This document shows, piece by piece, positions 15,537 to 22,105 of a stretch of DNA of 22,105 bases. A model generated the notes under the pieces. The model saw only the letters and a program-made list of their open reading frames with translations, was not told where the DNA came from and ran no database searches. Position numbers and translations under genes: made by a program. Positions within the stretch are counted from its first letter, which is position 1, and each line of letters starts with the position of its first letter. The stretch comes from DASXRU01 sp039933315. GTDB taxonomy: Bacteria > Acidobacteriota > Blastocatellia > Pyrinomonadales > Pyrinomonadaceae. The stretch covers positions 1 to 22,105 of the forward strand of contig JBDTOI010000059.1 of assembly GCA_039933315.1 (NCBI GenBank), read 5' to 3'.

Positions 15537-17591
15537 TCAATGCTTCAGATGGTATGGCACACTGGTGACGATGACATCCCGCTTGAAGAGCAATGCACCC
15601 TTTAGTAATAGCGAGCTCTGGTTGTGCAGCAGGTGCTGCCACCACTTGGCGGGAATAAACTCAGGTAGCACCACCGTAACCATCTGATCGTCATGTTCCT
15701 TCATAGTCCGGTTCACATAACTGATTAAGGGACCCACTAGTGACCGGTAAGGCGACGCCAGCACCACCAGTTCAATGCCTCCGCCCCATTGCTTCCACTT
15801 CTCTCGCAGTTTCTGCGTCATCTCCTCGTCGAGGTCTATGTACACGGCAGTCACATGTTCCGGAGCGATAGACCTGGCATACTCGAGTGCGCGAATTACG
15901 CCACGATGGATGCCCGAGATTGGCACAATCACTTCATGCCTGATCGCCTGTAATCCCACCAGACCGTCGGTAGTCAATTGCTTTGCCACTTCCCCGTAGT
16001 GCCTATGAACAGCGCGGAACATCGTTACCAGCAGCGGGATCAGAACTACGACAATCCAGGCGCCATGAATGAACTTGGTGATAACCAGGACGGCGAGAAC
16101 AATGAAAGTGGCAATGGCGCCGAGACCGTTGATGACAATTGATTTCTTCCAGTGCACGGCCTGCTTCAGTTTGTCAGCCACATCAATCTGATTCTTGCCA
16201 GCGAGGTTCTCCGGCGTAACACTTACGTGCATGCCGTTCAGCCGCTGTCCCTCCGGAGAAATATCTTTGGTCTCGCTGTTGGTAGCGTGCGTCAGATCTT
16301 CAGCATCGTTCTCCGGCCGGCCGGCATTTCGTTGTGCCCGGCCCGCTTTATACCAGTGGCGCACCATACCCACCTGCGAAAGAGTGAACGAGAGGAAAAC
16401 ACCAACCGCATAAAGCGGAATCAGCCGGCTGGTGTCGCCCGCAAAAGCTATGACCAGGATCCCCGAGAACAGCGCGAGGATGACCACGCCATTGGAGAAC
16501 ACTAAGCGGTCGCCACGATTGGCGAACTGGCGGGGCAGGAAGCGGTCACGAGCCAGCAGGCTGGAGAGACGCGGAAAGTCGGCGAATGAAGTGTTCGCGG
16601 CGAGGATTAGGATCAAGGCCGTCGTGGCCTGAATCAGGTAGTAGAACCACGCCATCGGACCGGTGAAGATGGTGCGCGCGAATTGAGAAATAACGGTCTC
16701 ATTTTCGTGCGGATGCACATGATAGAAGTAGGCCATCAGGCTGGTCCCGATAAACATCGTCGTCAGCAGCACCGCCATCCACGTTAACGTCTTAGCCGCG
16801 TTGCGCGCCTCGGGCTGCTTGAACGCCGGGATGCCATTCGAGATTGCTTCAATACCCGTCAATGCTACGCAACCGTTGGAGAATGCGCCGAGCAGAAGGA
16901 AGAGAGTCAATGGTTGAAGATGGTAGCCTTCGGCCAGTTTCAAGCTATCGGCGGCGACGGGCGCGACGCTGCCGGGACTGAGAAAATAGTGAATGATGCC
17001 GTAGCCGATCATGAACAGGAAACTGATGACGAAGGCGTAGGTGGGACCGGCGAATAACGCGCCCGACTCCCGGACTCCCCGCAAATTCATCACAGCGATG
17101 AAGGCGATCAGGATGAGGCATAGAAAGACCCTGTGATCTTCGAGCCACGCGAAGCGCGTCCCCTGCGCCGCGGATGTGATAGCGGCCACGCCTGCCGAGA
17201 GGGAAACTGACACCGTCAGCACATAATCAACCAGCAAAGCGGCAGCGGCGACGAGTCCGGGGTAAGTCCCCAGATTATCTTTCGCCACAATGTAGGCTCC
17301 GCCGCCGGATGGATAGGCGTGAATGGTCTGGCGATAACTGGTCGCTACAATGGCCAGCACGACGGCGATCACCAACGTAATCGGCACCACGTAGTAGAAC
17401 GCGTAATACTGACCGAAGGCGGCTGCCACCGCCAGCACCAGCAGGATTTCTTCAGTCGCATATGCCGTCGAAGAAAGCGCGTCGGAAGCGAAGACTGCCA
17501 GACCTGTCTTTTTAGTTAAGCGCTCATGGATAGCTTGTTCCGTCCGCTTGGCCCTGCCCACGAGTACCCGTTTGATCGTTCTAGCCAGCAT
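15537..17591 (-). CDS. kimA: KimA-type APC-superfamily potassium transporter
   Basis: This 684-residue membrane protein matches the KimA (YdaO) family pattern: a short cytoplasmic N-terminus, then SDALSSTAYATEEIL, a YRQTIHAYPSGGGAYIVAKDNLG motif, LLVDYVLTVSVSLSAG, and NLRGVRESG. There are about 12 TM segments in the first 500 residues. KimA proteins import K+ with protons and in Bacillus are inhibited by cyclic di-AMP. The C-terminal cytoplasmic domain (about 530-684, with VPISGIHRGVIRALEYARS) is USP-like, as in KimA. A good GGAG Shine-Dalgarno lies 7-8 nt before the ATG. The small unknown gene is 47 bp upstream, so the two form an operon. A KdpE/KdpD-type pair lies just beyond, supporting a potassium role. 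A generic amino-acid permease is the alternative but fits less well. Confidence 0.82.
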   Translation of the reverse strand: MLARTIKRVLVGRAKRTEQAIHERLTKKTGLAVFASDALSSTAYATEEILLVLAVAAAFGQYYAFYYVVPITLVIAVVLAIVATSYRQTIHAYPSGGGAYIVAKDNLGTYPGLVAAAALLVDYVLTVSVSLSAGVAAITSAAQGTRFAWLEDHRVFLCLILIAFIAVMNLRGVRESGALFAGPTYAFVISFLFMIGYGIIHYFLSPGSVAPVAADSLKLAEGYHLQPLTLFLLLGAFSNGCVALTGIEAISNGIPAFKQPEARNAAKTLTWMAVLLTTMFIGTSLMAYFYHVHPHENETVISQFARTIFTGPMAWFYYLIQATTALILILAANTSFADFPRLSSLLARDRFLPRQFANRGDRLVFSNGVVILALFSGILVIAFAGDTSRLIPLYAVGVFLSFTLSQVGMVRHWYKAGRAQRNAGRPENDAEDLTHATNSETKDISPEGQRLNGMHVSVTPENLAGKNQIDVADKLKQAVHWKKSIVINGLGAIATFIVLAVLVITKFIHGAWIVVVLIPLLVTMFRAVHRHYGEVAKQLTTDGLVGLQAIRHEVIVPISGIHRGVIRALEYARSIAPEHVTAVYIDLDEEMTQKLREKWKQWGGGIELVVLASPYRSLVGPLISYVNRTMKEHDDQMVTVVLPEFIPAKWWQHLLHNQSSLLLKGALLFKRDVIVTSVPYHLKH

Positions 17592-17638
17592 TCTTTTTCT
17601 CCGTCCCCGGGATCGCTATGAATAGGTGGCGCCAACCT

Positions 17639-18043
17639 TCAAGTCGTTTCCCAGCGAATAGCCAGTGTGAAATCTGCCGGTGATAAGTGATCGATACTGA
17701 GCCTGCCCGTGGGTGGATAATCCTCGTTTTCCCAGAGGTAATCCGCCAGGTGGAGCTCGGCGCAGTAAATCCAGAAAGTACTGCCGAGTGTGATCCGGCT
17801 ATGGGTGAACTTTTCTATTTGGGCCACTGCGCCATCGGCGATTTCAACAACTAGTTCCCGCGGCCTTTCCAGTCCATCAGGCTTGCGAACTACGAAATGG
17901 TATTTCCCGCTGTCAGGCGGTGCCAGCCTGTTGATCTCCCATAGGCGGACGATGCAGAAGCCGTTCTCCGTGACGAACTCGACCGGTCGAGACTCCATCG
18001 CGGGGCGGTCAGGCACAGGTCGTTCTTTCCGCGCAACCATCAT
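17639..18043 (-). CDS. conserved-looking small protein of unknown function
   Basis: This 134-residue soluble protein has no signal peptide and no TM segment. The visible composition suggests a beta-rich fold (FCIVRLWEINRL, KYHFVVRKPDG, RELVVEIADGAVAQIEKF, STFWIYCAELHLADYLW). The frame starts MMVARK with two consecutive ATGs; a GGTGA lies immediately upstream, which favours the second ATG. It is the first gene of a likely two-gene operon with the KimA-type transporter (47-bp gap), so a role linked to potassium uptake is possible. I do not recognise the family. Confidence 0.65.
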   Translation of the reverse strand: MMVARKERPVPDRPAMESRPVEFVTENGFCIVRLWEINRLAPPDSGKYHFVVRKPDGLERPRELVVEIADGAVAQIEKFTHSRITLGSTFWIYCAELHLADYLWENEDYPPTGRLSIDHLSPADFTLAIRWETT

Positions 18044-18179
18044 TCACCGCTCACTCAAAGGCGAACCCATTCAACCCGGCACACCTACATCAGGAAGGTC
18101 GGTTTGCCCAGCTCCTGGATCCAGAAGCACACCGCCCCCCGTCTCAAGAACAGGCTACTCCGCAGGCCATAAAGATGGA

Positions 18180-18212
18180 GTAAAGAAGTTATAAGGATTT
18201 GATAAGGATTAG
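18180..18212. promoter_or_regulatory. tandem 11-bp repeat, candidate OmpR/KdpE-type regulator site
   Basis: Two units ATAAGGATTTG and ATAAGGATTAG follow each other at 18191-18201 and 18202-18212, with a degenerate third unit GTAAAGAAGTT at 18180-18190. Eleven-base spacing matches one helical turn and is the usual layout for binding of OmpR/PhoB-family dimers. The site lies about 150 bp upstream of the first gene of the kimA operon and next to the KdpE-type regulator gene. Its function is inferred. Confidence 0.4.
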
Positions 18213-18322
18213 ATTGGGCTGAGGTGACTCATCGCCGAGCTGCGGTGAGGATGAATTTACGAGAGAAGAGTATAGGGTGTAATGAGTGAGCGCCCCCTCC
18301 TCTCCTACCTGCACCAGGCGAG

Positions 18323-18354
18323 AGGGGCGGCCACGGAGTGCCGCTCCTACAAAT
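18323..18354 (+). repeat. short 3'-end hairpin repeat, copy 4 (after the kdpE-like gene)
   Basis: It reads AGGGGCGGCCACGGAG then TGCCGCTCCTACAAAT, one arm carrying a C-to-T change that leaves a G-U pair. It begins about 6 nt after the stop codon of the regulator gene (TAG, 18361-18363), in the same position and orientation relative to the gene as copies 1 and 3. Confidence 0.88.
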
Positions 18355-18360
18355 ACCCCA

Positions 18361-19056
18361 CTAATCGCCGGGATGAAAACGATAGCCAATCCATGGTTCG
18401 GTGAGGATGTAGCGCGGGCTTGTTTGGTCGGGCTCGATCTTCTTTCTTAGCTGGCCAATGAAAACGCGCAGGTACTCGTTTTGTTCAACTGAGTCGCCTC
18501 CCCAGACGGCAGCCAGCAGCGTGCGATGGGTCAGTACCTTTCCCGGATGACGTACGAAGTAGATCATTAGATCGTATTCCTTCGGAGTCAGGTGCAAATC
18601 CTTCTCCTGAATGCTGACCCTACGGGCCTCGAGGTCAACACGAAAGTCACCAGCTTGCAGAACTTTTGCGGAATCATCCTGGCCGGTGGGCACCCTTCTA
18701 AGGGTGGCCCTTATTCGCGCCAGCAGCTCTTCCATCCCGAACGGTTTGGTAACGTAATCGTCCGCACCACTATTGAGGGCTTGGACCTTTGTCTTTTCTT
18801 CGCCTCTAACTGACAGCACAATAATTGGCACTGGTGAGATGGCGCGTAACCGGCGACAGAGCTCGAGTCCATCCATGTTGGGCATTGCCAGGTCCGTGAC
18901 GACCAGATCAGCAGGCCAGTCGCCAAAGGTCTGCAGTGCGGATTCACCATTCGGGGCGACGTGTACGTCATAGCCGTTACTAATCAGACCTCGCCTAAGA
19001 ACGCGGGTGATTTGCGGTTCGTCGTCTACAACCAGAATGCGTTGTTTAGCTTCCAT
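18361..19056 (-). CDS. kdpE: KdpE-type response regulator (OmpR/PhoB family)
   Basis: This 231-residue protein has an N-terminal receiver domain with acidic pocket Asp11/Asp12, phospho-acceptor Asp55 (VVTDLAMPN), the VPIIVLSVRGEE strand and Lys104 in VTKPFG. The C-terminal winged helix contains DLHLTPKEYDLM, VLTHRTLLAAVWG, EYLRVFIGQLRKKIE and GYRFHPGD. The KdpE-like features are the LSxRxEE motif and the HYLR/EYLRV-type recognition helix. In known systems KdpE controls K+ uptake genes. It lies 20 bp downstream of the sensor kinase gene, so the two form an operon. AGGAG sits only 1 nt before the ATG, which is unusually close. No kdpFABC is in the window; the nearby transporter is KimA-type instead. 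Confidence 0.9.
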   Translation of the reverse strand: MEAKQRILVVDDEPQITRVLRRGLISNGYDVHVAPNGESALQTFGDWPADLVVTDLAMPNMDGLELCRRLRAISPVPIIVLSVRGEEKTKVQALNSGADDYVTKPFGMEELLARIRATLRRVPTGQDDSAKVLQAGDFRVDLEARRVSIQEKDLHLTPKEYDLMIYFVRHPGKVLTHRTLLAAVWGGDSVEQNEYLRVFIGQLRKKIEPDQTSPRYILTEPWIGYRFHPGD

Positions 19057-19076
19057 GCTCCTGAACGCCTGCTGAA

Positions 19077-20279
19077 CTAAGACCGAATGGTATGGTTGCC
19101 AGTTTGCTTCCGGGCCTCTTCGTCACAGTTCGGCAGTGCTACAACCACTTTCGTCCCTTTTTGGCCGTTGAGTTCCTCGATCCAGATACGGCCGCCGTGC
19201 GCTTCGATAATGCCCTTGGCAATTGCTAATCCCATTCCGCTTCCCGAGGAGTTGCCGCCCAGTTCGCCCTCTCGCGTCGCGCGGAAAAACTTATCAAAGA
19301 CGCGGTCGCGGAGTTCGCTGGGAATTCCCACCCCCTCGTCCTCGATCGTGATCTCGATTGCCTCTTTATTGGCGGCTCGCGCGCGCACACGAATGGTGCT
19401 CTGTGGTGGCGAGTATTTCGCGGCGTTGTCAACCAGGGTATAGACGACTTCGGCGACGGCTCGTTCGTCAACTCGGATCGCCGGCAGTTCATCTTCCAGC
19501 CAGACTTCGAGGCGGTGGCTGCGCAGCCGAGGCGCGGCCCGTTGCAGCGCAGTGTTTACGATCTCGTCGATTGAACTCCAGGTCCGGCGTAAATGCATCT
19601 CGCCGGCTTCGATTCGCGCCATCTCCATCAACCCCTCAATAAAATGATCGAGGCGGTCCGACTCTTCATTTATGACCTCGAGCAGTTCTTTGCGACCTTC
19701 ATCGTCGAGCGTAGGCTCCTTCCGGCCAATGGCCTGGGCGTGCAATTCATCCAGCAGCGTCGTGACTGAAGCCTTGATGGAGGTCAGCGGCGTGCGCAGG
19801 TCGTGGGTGACGGCATCGAGTAACGCGGACTTTAGTCGTTCACTTTGTTTGAGTGCCTTAGCCTGGCTGGAACGTTCAAAGGTGTCCTGTAACTCGTGGT
19901 AAAGCCGCTCAATCTCCACTCGTCCGGCGTCGGCTTCTGCCGCGCGTTGTCTGGCGTTAGCGGAAAGCCGACCCGCTACTATCCCGGTAATTAGAAAGAC
20001 CAACAGGGCAACCCAGTTGTCGGGATCGGCGATCGAGAAGGTTCCCACGGGCGGGAGGAAGAAAAAGTTAAGCGAGACCAGGCTCAGCATTGAGGCGAGT
20101 ACCGCGCAACGCGCGCCCCATCCCGAAGCCACGAAAAGAATCACAAGCAACAGTGCCAAAGCAACCGTGGTGGGATTTACGTGGTTTCCAAAAAGCTTTA
20201 GCGCCCCGGTAACTAAAGCCGTTCCGACAATAGCCACGCCATAGCCTACCCAACGACGGTTAGTTATTCCGGTGTTCAC
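19077..20279 (-). CDS. truncated KdpD-type sensor histidine kinase (DUF4118-HisKA-HATPase)
   Basis: This 400-residue membrane kinase starts at GTG 20279-20277. Its N-terminal third has about four TM helices including SLVSLNFFFLPPVGTF, the hallmark of the KdpD DUF4118 membrane domain. A coiled segment follows (about 105-150), then the H-box with His159 in VTHDLRTPLTS, the N-box VYTLVDNAAKYSPP, the G1 box EDEGVGIP, the F-box FDKFF and the G2 box GSGMGLAIAKG. It lacks the about 400-residue N-terminal KdpD and USP domains of E. coli KdpD, so it cannot sense through them. It ends NHTIRS and is followed after 20 bp by its regulator. No strong ribosome site was seen at the GTG; the exact start is uncertain by a dozen codons. 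Confidence 0.88.
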   Translation of the reverse strand: MNTGITNRRWVGYGVAIVGTALVTGALKLFGNHVNPTTVALALLLVILFVASGWGARCAVLASMLSLVSLNFFFLPPVGTFSIADPDNWVALLVFLITGIVAGRLSANARQRAAEADAGRVEIERLYHELQDTFERSSQAKALKQSERLKSALLDAVTHDLRTPLTSIKASVTTLLDELHAQAIGRKEPTLDDEGRKELLEVINEESDRLDHFIEGLMEMARIEAGEMHLRRTWSSIDEIVNTALQRAAPRLRSHRLEVWLEDELPAIRVDERAVAEVVYTLVDNAAKYSPPQSTIRVRARAANKEAIEITIEDEGVGIPSELRDRVFDKFFRATREGELGGNSSGSGMGLAIAKGIIEAHGGRIWIEELNGQKGTKVVVALPNCDEEARKQTGNHTIRS

Positions 20280-20308
20280 TTGCTGGCATTGTAAGGGAAA
20301 AAGAAGTC

Positions 20309-20332
20309 AGCGACACGTCCTGAAAGGTCGCT
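20309..20332 (-). terminator. possible weak intrinsic terminator after the nfo remnant
   Basis: On the minus strand AGCGAC, a 12-nt loop and GTCGCT form a 6-bp stem, followed by GACTTC and then five T residues. It lies 24 bp after the stop codon of the chimeric frame. The stem is short and the T-tract is offset by six bases, so this is a tentative call. Confidence 0.3.
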
Positions 20333-20355
20333 CTTCTCACGAAGGTCCCGACCCG

Positions 20356-21072
20356 TTATGACGGACTGCGTTTGGCGTCCAGGAAAGACCGCAGGGCATT
20401 GATGTTGGGCAGGTTATCTTCCGGCAGCTTATATGGCGTTTCCAGGATAAAGGCGGCGTGCGCTAGTTTTGGATGCTGTGCCACCCGGCGCAGGGCTTCC
20501 CGCCCAATGTGTCCCTCACCAATGTGCCAGTGGCGATCTACGCGCGAGTTGTACTCGGCGCGCGAGTCGTTGAAGTGAATCGCCCGCACTTTCTTGGCCC
20601 CCACCGTACGATCCAGCGACTGGATCATCGCATGCAACCCATCCTCTTCTCGCAAATCGTATCCGGCCGTAAAGGCATGCGCGGTGTCCAGACAGACACG
20701 CAGCCGTAATTGCGGGCAGGCTTTATGATCGCGGCCAAGTGCTCGAAGCGATGGCCGATGCATTCGCCCTGCCCGGCAGCGCGGATTAACGCCGCGCTTG
20801 ATTGCCGCCTGTTCGGCGGGCTGGCCAAAACTGTCCCAACCGATTGGGTGCAGGACGTTGAACCCCTGCAGACGCTTGTACCAGGCCAGCGCATCGCCAA
20901 TCGAGTAGTTCCGCACATGGCCCATTTGCAAAAAGCCGGATGGGTACGGCAACATTTCCAGGGAATAGAATTTCGCACGCGGGTCGTCGTCGTTCAATTC
21001 AAACGCGCGGGTTTCATCCCACACCTGCTGGCACTTCTTCTCTATCACTTCGGGAAAGTATTTTTCGTTCAT
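20356..21072 (-). pseudogene. nfo: chimeric open frame: leuS 5' fragment joined to 3' half of endonuclease IV (nfo)
   Basis: This 238-residue frame is two broken genes. Residues 1-98 equal the LeuRS N-terminus at 87 of 98 positions, but the HMGH active-site motif is QMGH (His49 to Gln) and Trp14 is Cys. The join is at 20778-20781. Beyond it, endonuclease IV sequence begins in another frame (AAGQGECIGHRFEHLAAIIK, family ENTAGQG...FEHLAAII). Near 20698-20706 an indel brings nfo into the same frame as leuS: RVCLDTAHAFTAGYDL, KVRAIHFNDS, SRVDRHWHIGEGHIG and AFILETPYKLPE. The metal-binding Asp, His and Glu of the C-terminal half are kept, while the N-terminal half up to the ENTAG strand is gone. 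Endonuclease IV nicks DNA at abasic sites using three metals bound by both halves, so this product should be inactive. Confidence 0.85.
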
Positions 21073-21139
21073 GACCAGAGATCCTGTCGCTAATCTACAC
21101 GGTACGCCGAATCCAGACGAGCAAGGTGGAAACTCAGTC
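20782..21139 (-). repeat. diverged duplicate of leuS 5' segment and upstream DNA
   Basis: This is the copy of 14882-15241: 98 codons plus about 67 bp upstream, in the same orientation, 5.9 kb away. The encoded protein is 89 percent identical and the changes are spread along the segment, so the copy is not a simple recent tandem duplication or an exact assembly repeat. Its 5' limit (about 21139) and 3' limit (20781) are both abrupt. Confidence 0.87.
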
Positions 21140-21234
21140 CTATACTTTCAATCTGGTCATTAAAGCTACATCCTATGTGAGATGTAAGCTTAACGCGACC
21201 TCTCAGGACACTAGGTAAATTGAAGTTCAAACGG

Positions 21235-21879
21235 TTACAAGTCCCATCCTTGTTCATGCACCACCCTACGCAACTCTGTCTCAAGGAAGGTAAAAGCTGG
21301 CACATTACGTAGGAGAGCAAAGTCACGGATGTGTTCTGAAACACGAGGTGCGAAAGTGCTTGGACGGAAACGTCTTAATCGTCGAGGGCTAAGTTCACTC
21401 GCAGTTCGAAGAAGCTCATAGAGCGTGTCTTTCGGATGAGGCAGTGATTCTATTCTATTCATAGGCGGCAACCTTAGTTCTTGGGTACCATTGGGATTGC
21501 CAACCGCGCTGCGAATTGCCGTTTCGTCGAGCAACAGCCACGCTTCTTGCGTCCTAATCGGCACAACGCAAACCACCGGCAAAGCCATGCCACGTCCACT
21601 TGCGATATCTACGGCACCTCTGATTTCCTCAACTCGAACTTCTGGGATTTCGTTATCCCCATCTCTATGAACAAAAAGCAAATCACACGGATACAACTCA
21701 ACACTTCGTTCAACCTTCTCCGCTAGGGTTCTAGGAGCGTCACGCAAACGCCAGAGATCAGCCCATAATGGTTGGATGGCCCGATTGAGAGCAACTTGTC
21801 TTAATATCCAACTGAGAATGGGAATAAGGGCCCGGTCGGAACTTCCCTCCGCGAGCAAAGTGTATGTCAGTTCACTCAT
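21235..21879 (-). CDS. TOPRIM-like protein, DUF4276-type, possible defence-system nuclease
   Basis: This 214-residue soluble protein begins with a TOPRIM-like pattern: hydrophobic strand TYTLLAEG with Glu11, SSD (Asp15), then LLFVHRDGD (Asp73, Asp75). A conserved-looking middle section reads VVPIRTQEAWLLLDETAIR and LPHPKDTLYELLRTASEL, as I recall from DUF4276-like proteins. TOPRIM domains bind Mg2+ and cut or transfer nucleic acid strands; in two-gene defence systems such proteins act with an ATPase. The ATG overlaps the stop of the upstream gene by 8 bp (ATGAGTGA), so translation is coupled and there is no independent strong Shine-Dalgarno. The DNA is visibly AT-richer than the rest of the window, hinting at transfer. 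The exact family and a defence role are inferred. Confidence 0.65.
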   Translation of the reverse strand: MSELTYTLLAEGSSDRALIPILSWILRQVALNRAIQPLWADLWRLRDAPRTLAEKVERSVELYPCDLLFVHRDGDNEIPEVRVEEIRGAVDIASGRGMALPVVCVVPIRTQEAWLLLDETAIRSAVGNPNGTQELRLPPMNRIESLPHPKDTLYELLRTASELSPRRLRRFRPSTFAPRVSEHIRDFALLRNVPAFTFLETELRRVVHEQGWDL

Positions 21880-22105
21880 TAATGGCTTTGGAGGAATCGG
21901 ATTGAGAATAAGGGAGCAATAATTGTAGATCTTCCCTATCCATTACTCGGCGTATTTTCGGTGCATCACTCTCGGTGTCGCTCTCACTCTCACTATTTGC
22001 GATGGGGTTTAAGTAGGCAATGAGTTTGCCTTTCGGAATCGGTGTAACCGCGTCAGGAGCCAACTCTGCGCGGACGAGCCGTACCGCCTCGAGCACCGGG
22101 GCAAA
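21872..22105 (-). CDS. C-terminal end of an unidentified protein coupled to the TOPRIM-like gene (5' end outside window)
   Basis: This open frame enters from the right edge and stops at TGA 21874-21872, leaving 77 visible residues. The visible part starts FAPVLEAVRLVRAELAP, contains IPKGKLIAYLNP, then an acidic Ser/Glu/Asp run (NSESESDTESD) and a tail RVMDREDLQLLLPYSQ. No catalytic motif is visible here. Its 8-bp overlap with the TOPRIM-like gene means they form one translational unit. By analogy with AAA/TOPRIM defence pairs an ATPase is a reasonable guess, but nothing in these 77 residues shows it. Confidence 0.6.
   Translation of the reverse strand, partial: FAPVLEAVRLVRAELAPDAVTPIPKGKLIAYLNPIANSESESDTESDAPKIRRVMDREDLQLLLPYSQSDSSKAINE

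Larger units (their letters stand above)
18044..18360. other. intergenic region between the response-regulator gene and the kimA operon
   Basis: This region holds the upstream sequence of the 134-residue protein, a tandem 11-bp repeat (18180-18212), a GA-rich stretch, and hairpin repeat copy 4 (18323-18354). No gene is supported. I looked for a ydaO-type cyclic di-AMP riboswitch, expected for KimA genes in Firmicutes, and did not recognise one on either strand. Confidence 0.6.

Noticed and set aside
15388..15687. Short frames encoding CRGGTPWPP-type peptides on both strands.
   Set aside because: They are translations of the hairpin repeat read through into flanking DNA.
3498..18354. The repeated hairpins as a CRISPR array.
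   Set aside because: Copies are kilobases apart, vary in orientation and have no regular spacers.
18044..18360. A ydaO-type cyclic di-AMP riboswitch upstream of the kimA operon.
   Set aside because: I could not find the conserved riboswitch core on either strand; only a tandem repeat and a hairpin repeat are visible.
20782..21072. A second functional leucyl-tRNA synthetase.
   Set aside because: Only 98 of about 850 residues are present and the HMGH motif is changed to QMGH.

Overview
The window reads as a chromosomal stretch of a moderately GC-rich Gram-negative soil-type bacterium. An Acidobacteriota (Blastocatellia-like) origin is my best inference. It rests on the density of PknB-type Ser/Thr kinases with alanine/glutamate-rich linkers, an FHA-ABC exporter, zinc-ribbon/one-TM proteins, many intergenic hairpin and inverted-repeat elements, and KimA plus a truncated KdpD. 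No rRNA, tRNA or CRISPR was seen. Every gene I can support lies on the minus strand, so transcription runs from high to low coordinates.

Region 1 (1-1616) holds three envelope proteins: a lipoprotein-like beta-propeller protein cut by the left edge, a small secreted protein whose stop codon directly abuts its start, and a four-TM membrane protein. Region 2 (1666-12269) is a coherent phospho-signalling locus. In transcription order it contains a Ser/Thr kinase with zinc ribbon, TM and FGE-like sensor domain; a secreted TPR protein; a zinc-ribbon/one-TM protein with three tandem DPYATMVG motifs; a three-FHA ABCG-type exporter; and a second Ser/Thr kinase with a periplasmic sensor domain. The kinase + FHA-ABC pairing resembles the known PknF/Rv1747 arrangement of mycobacteria. 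The DPxxTxV motifs in two of the proteins are candidate phospho-threonine ligands for the FHA domains.

Region 3 (12407-15536) carries a complete leuS with repeat elements on both sides. Region 4 (15537-20279) looks like a potassium module: a KimA-family transporter, a small unknown protein, a KdpE-type regulator and a truncated KdpD-type kinase. A tandem 11-bp repeat sits in the intergenic space upstream of the transporter operon.

Region 5 (20309-22105) is rearranged. A diverged duplicate of the leuS 5' end, including its upstream sequence, has replaced the 5' half of an endonuclease IV gene (nfo), leaving a chimeric open frame. Next to it, in AT-richer DNA, lies a two-gene unit cut by the right edge: a TOPRIM-like (DUF4276-type) protein overlapping by 8 bp with the end of an unidentified upstream gene, possibly the ATPase partner of a defence cassette.

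Intergenic spaces hold a family of short hairpins placed just after stop codons (four copies) and three different long inverted-repeat elements of 152-178 bp.
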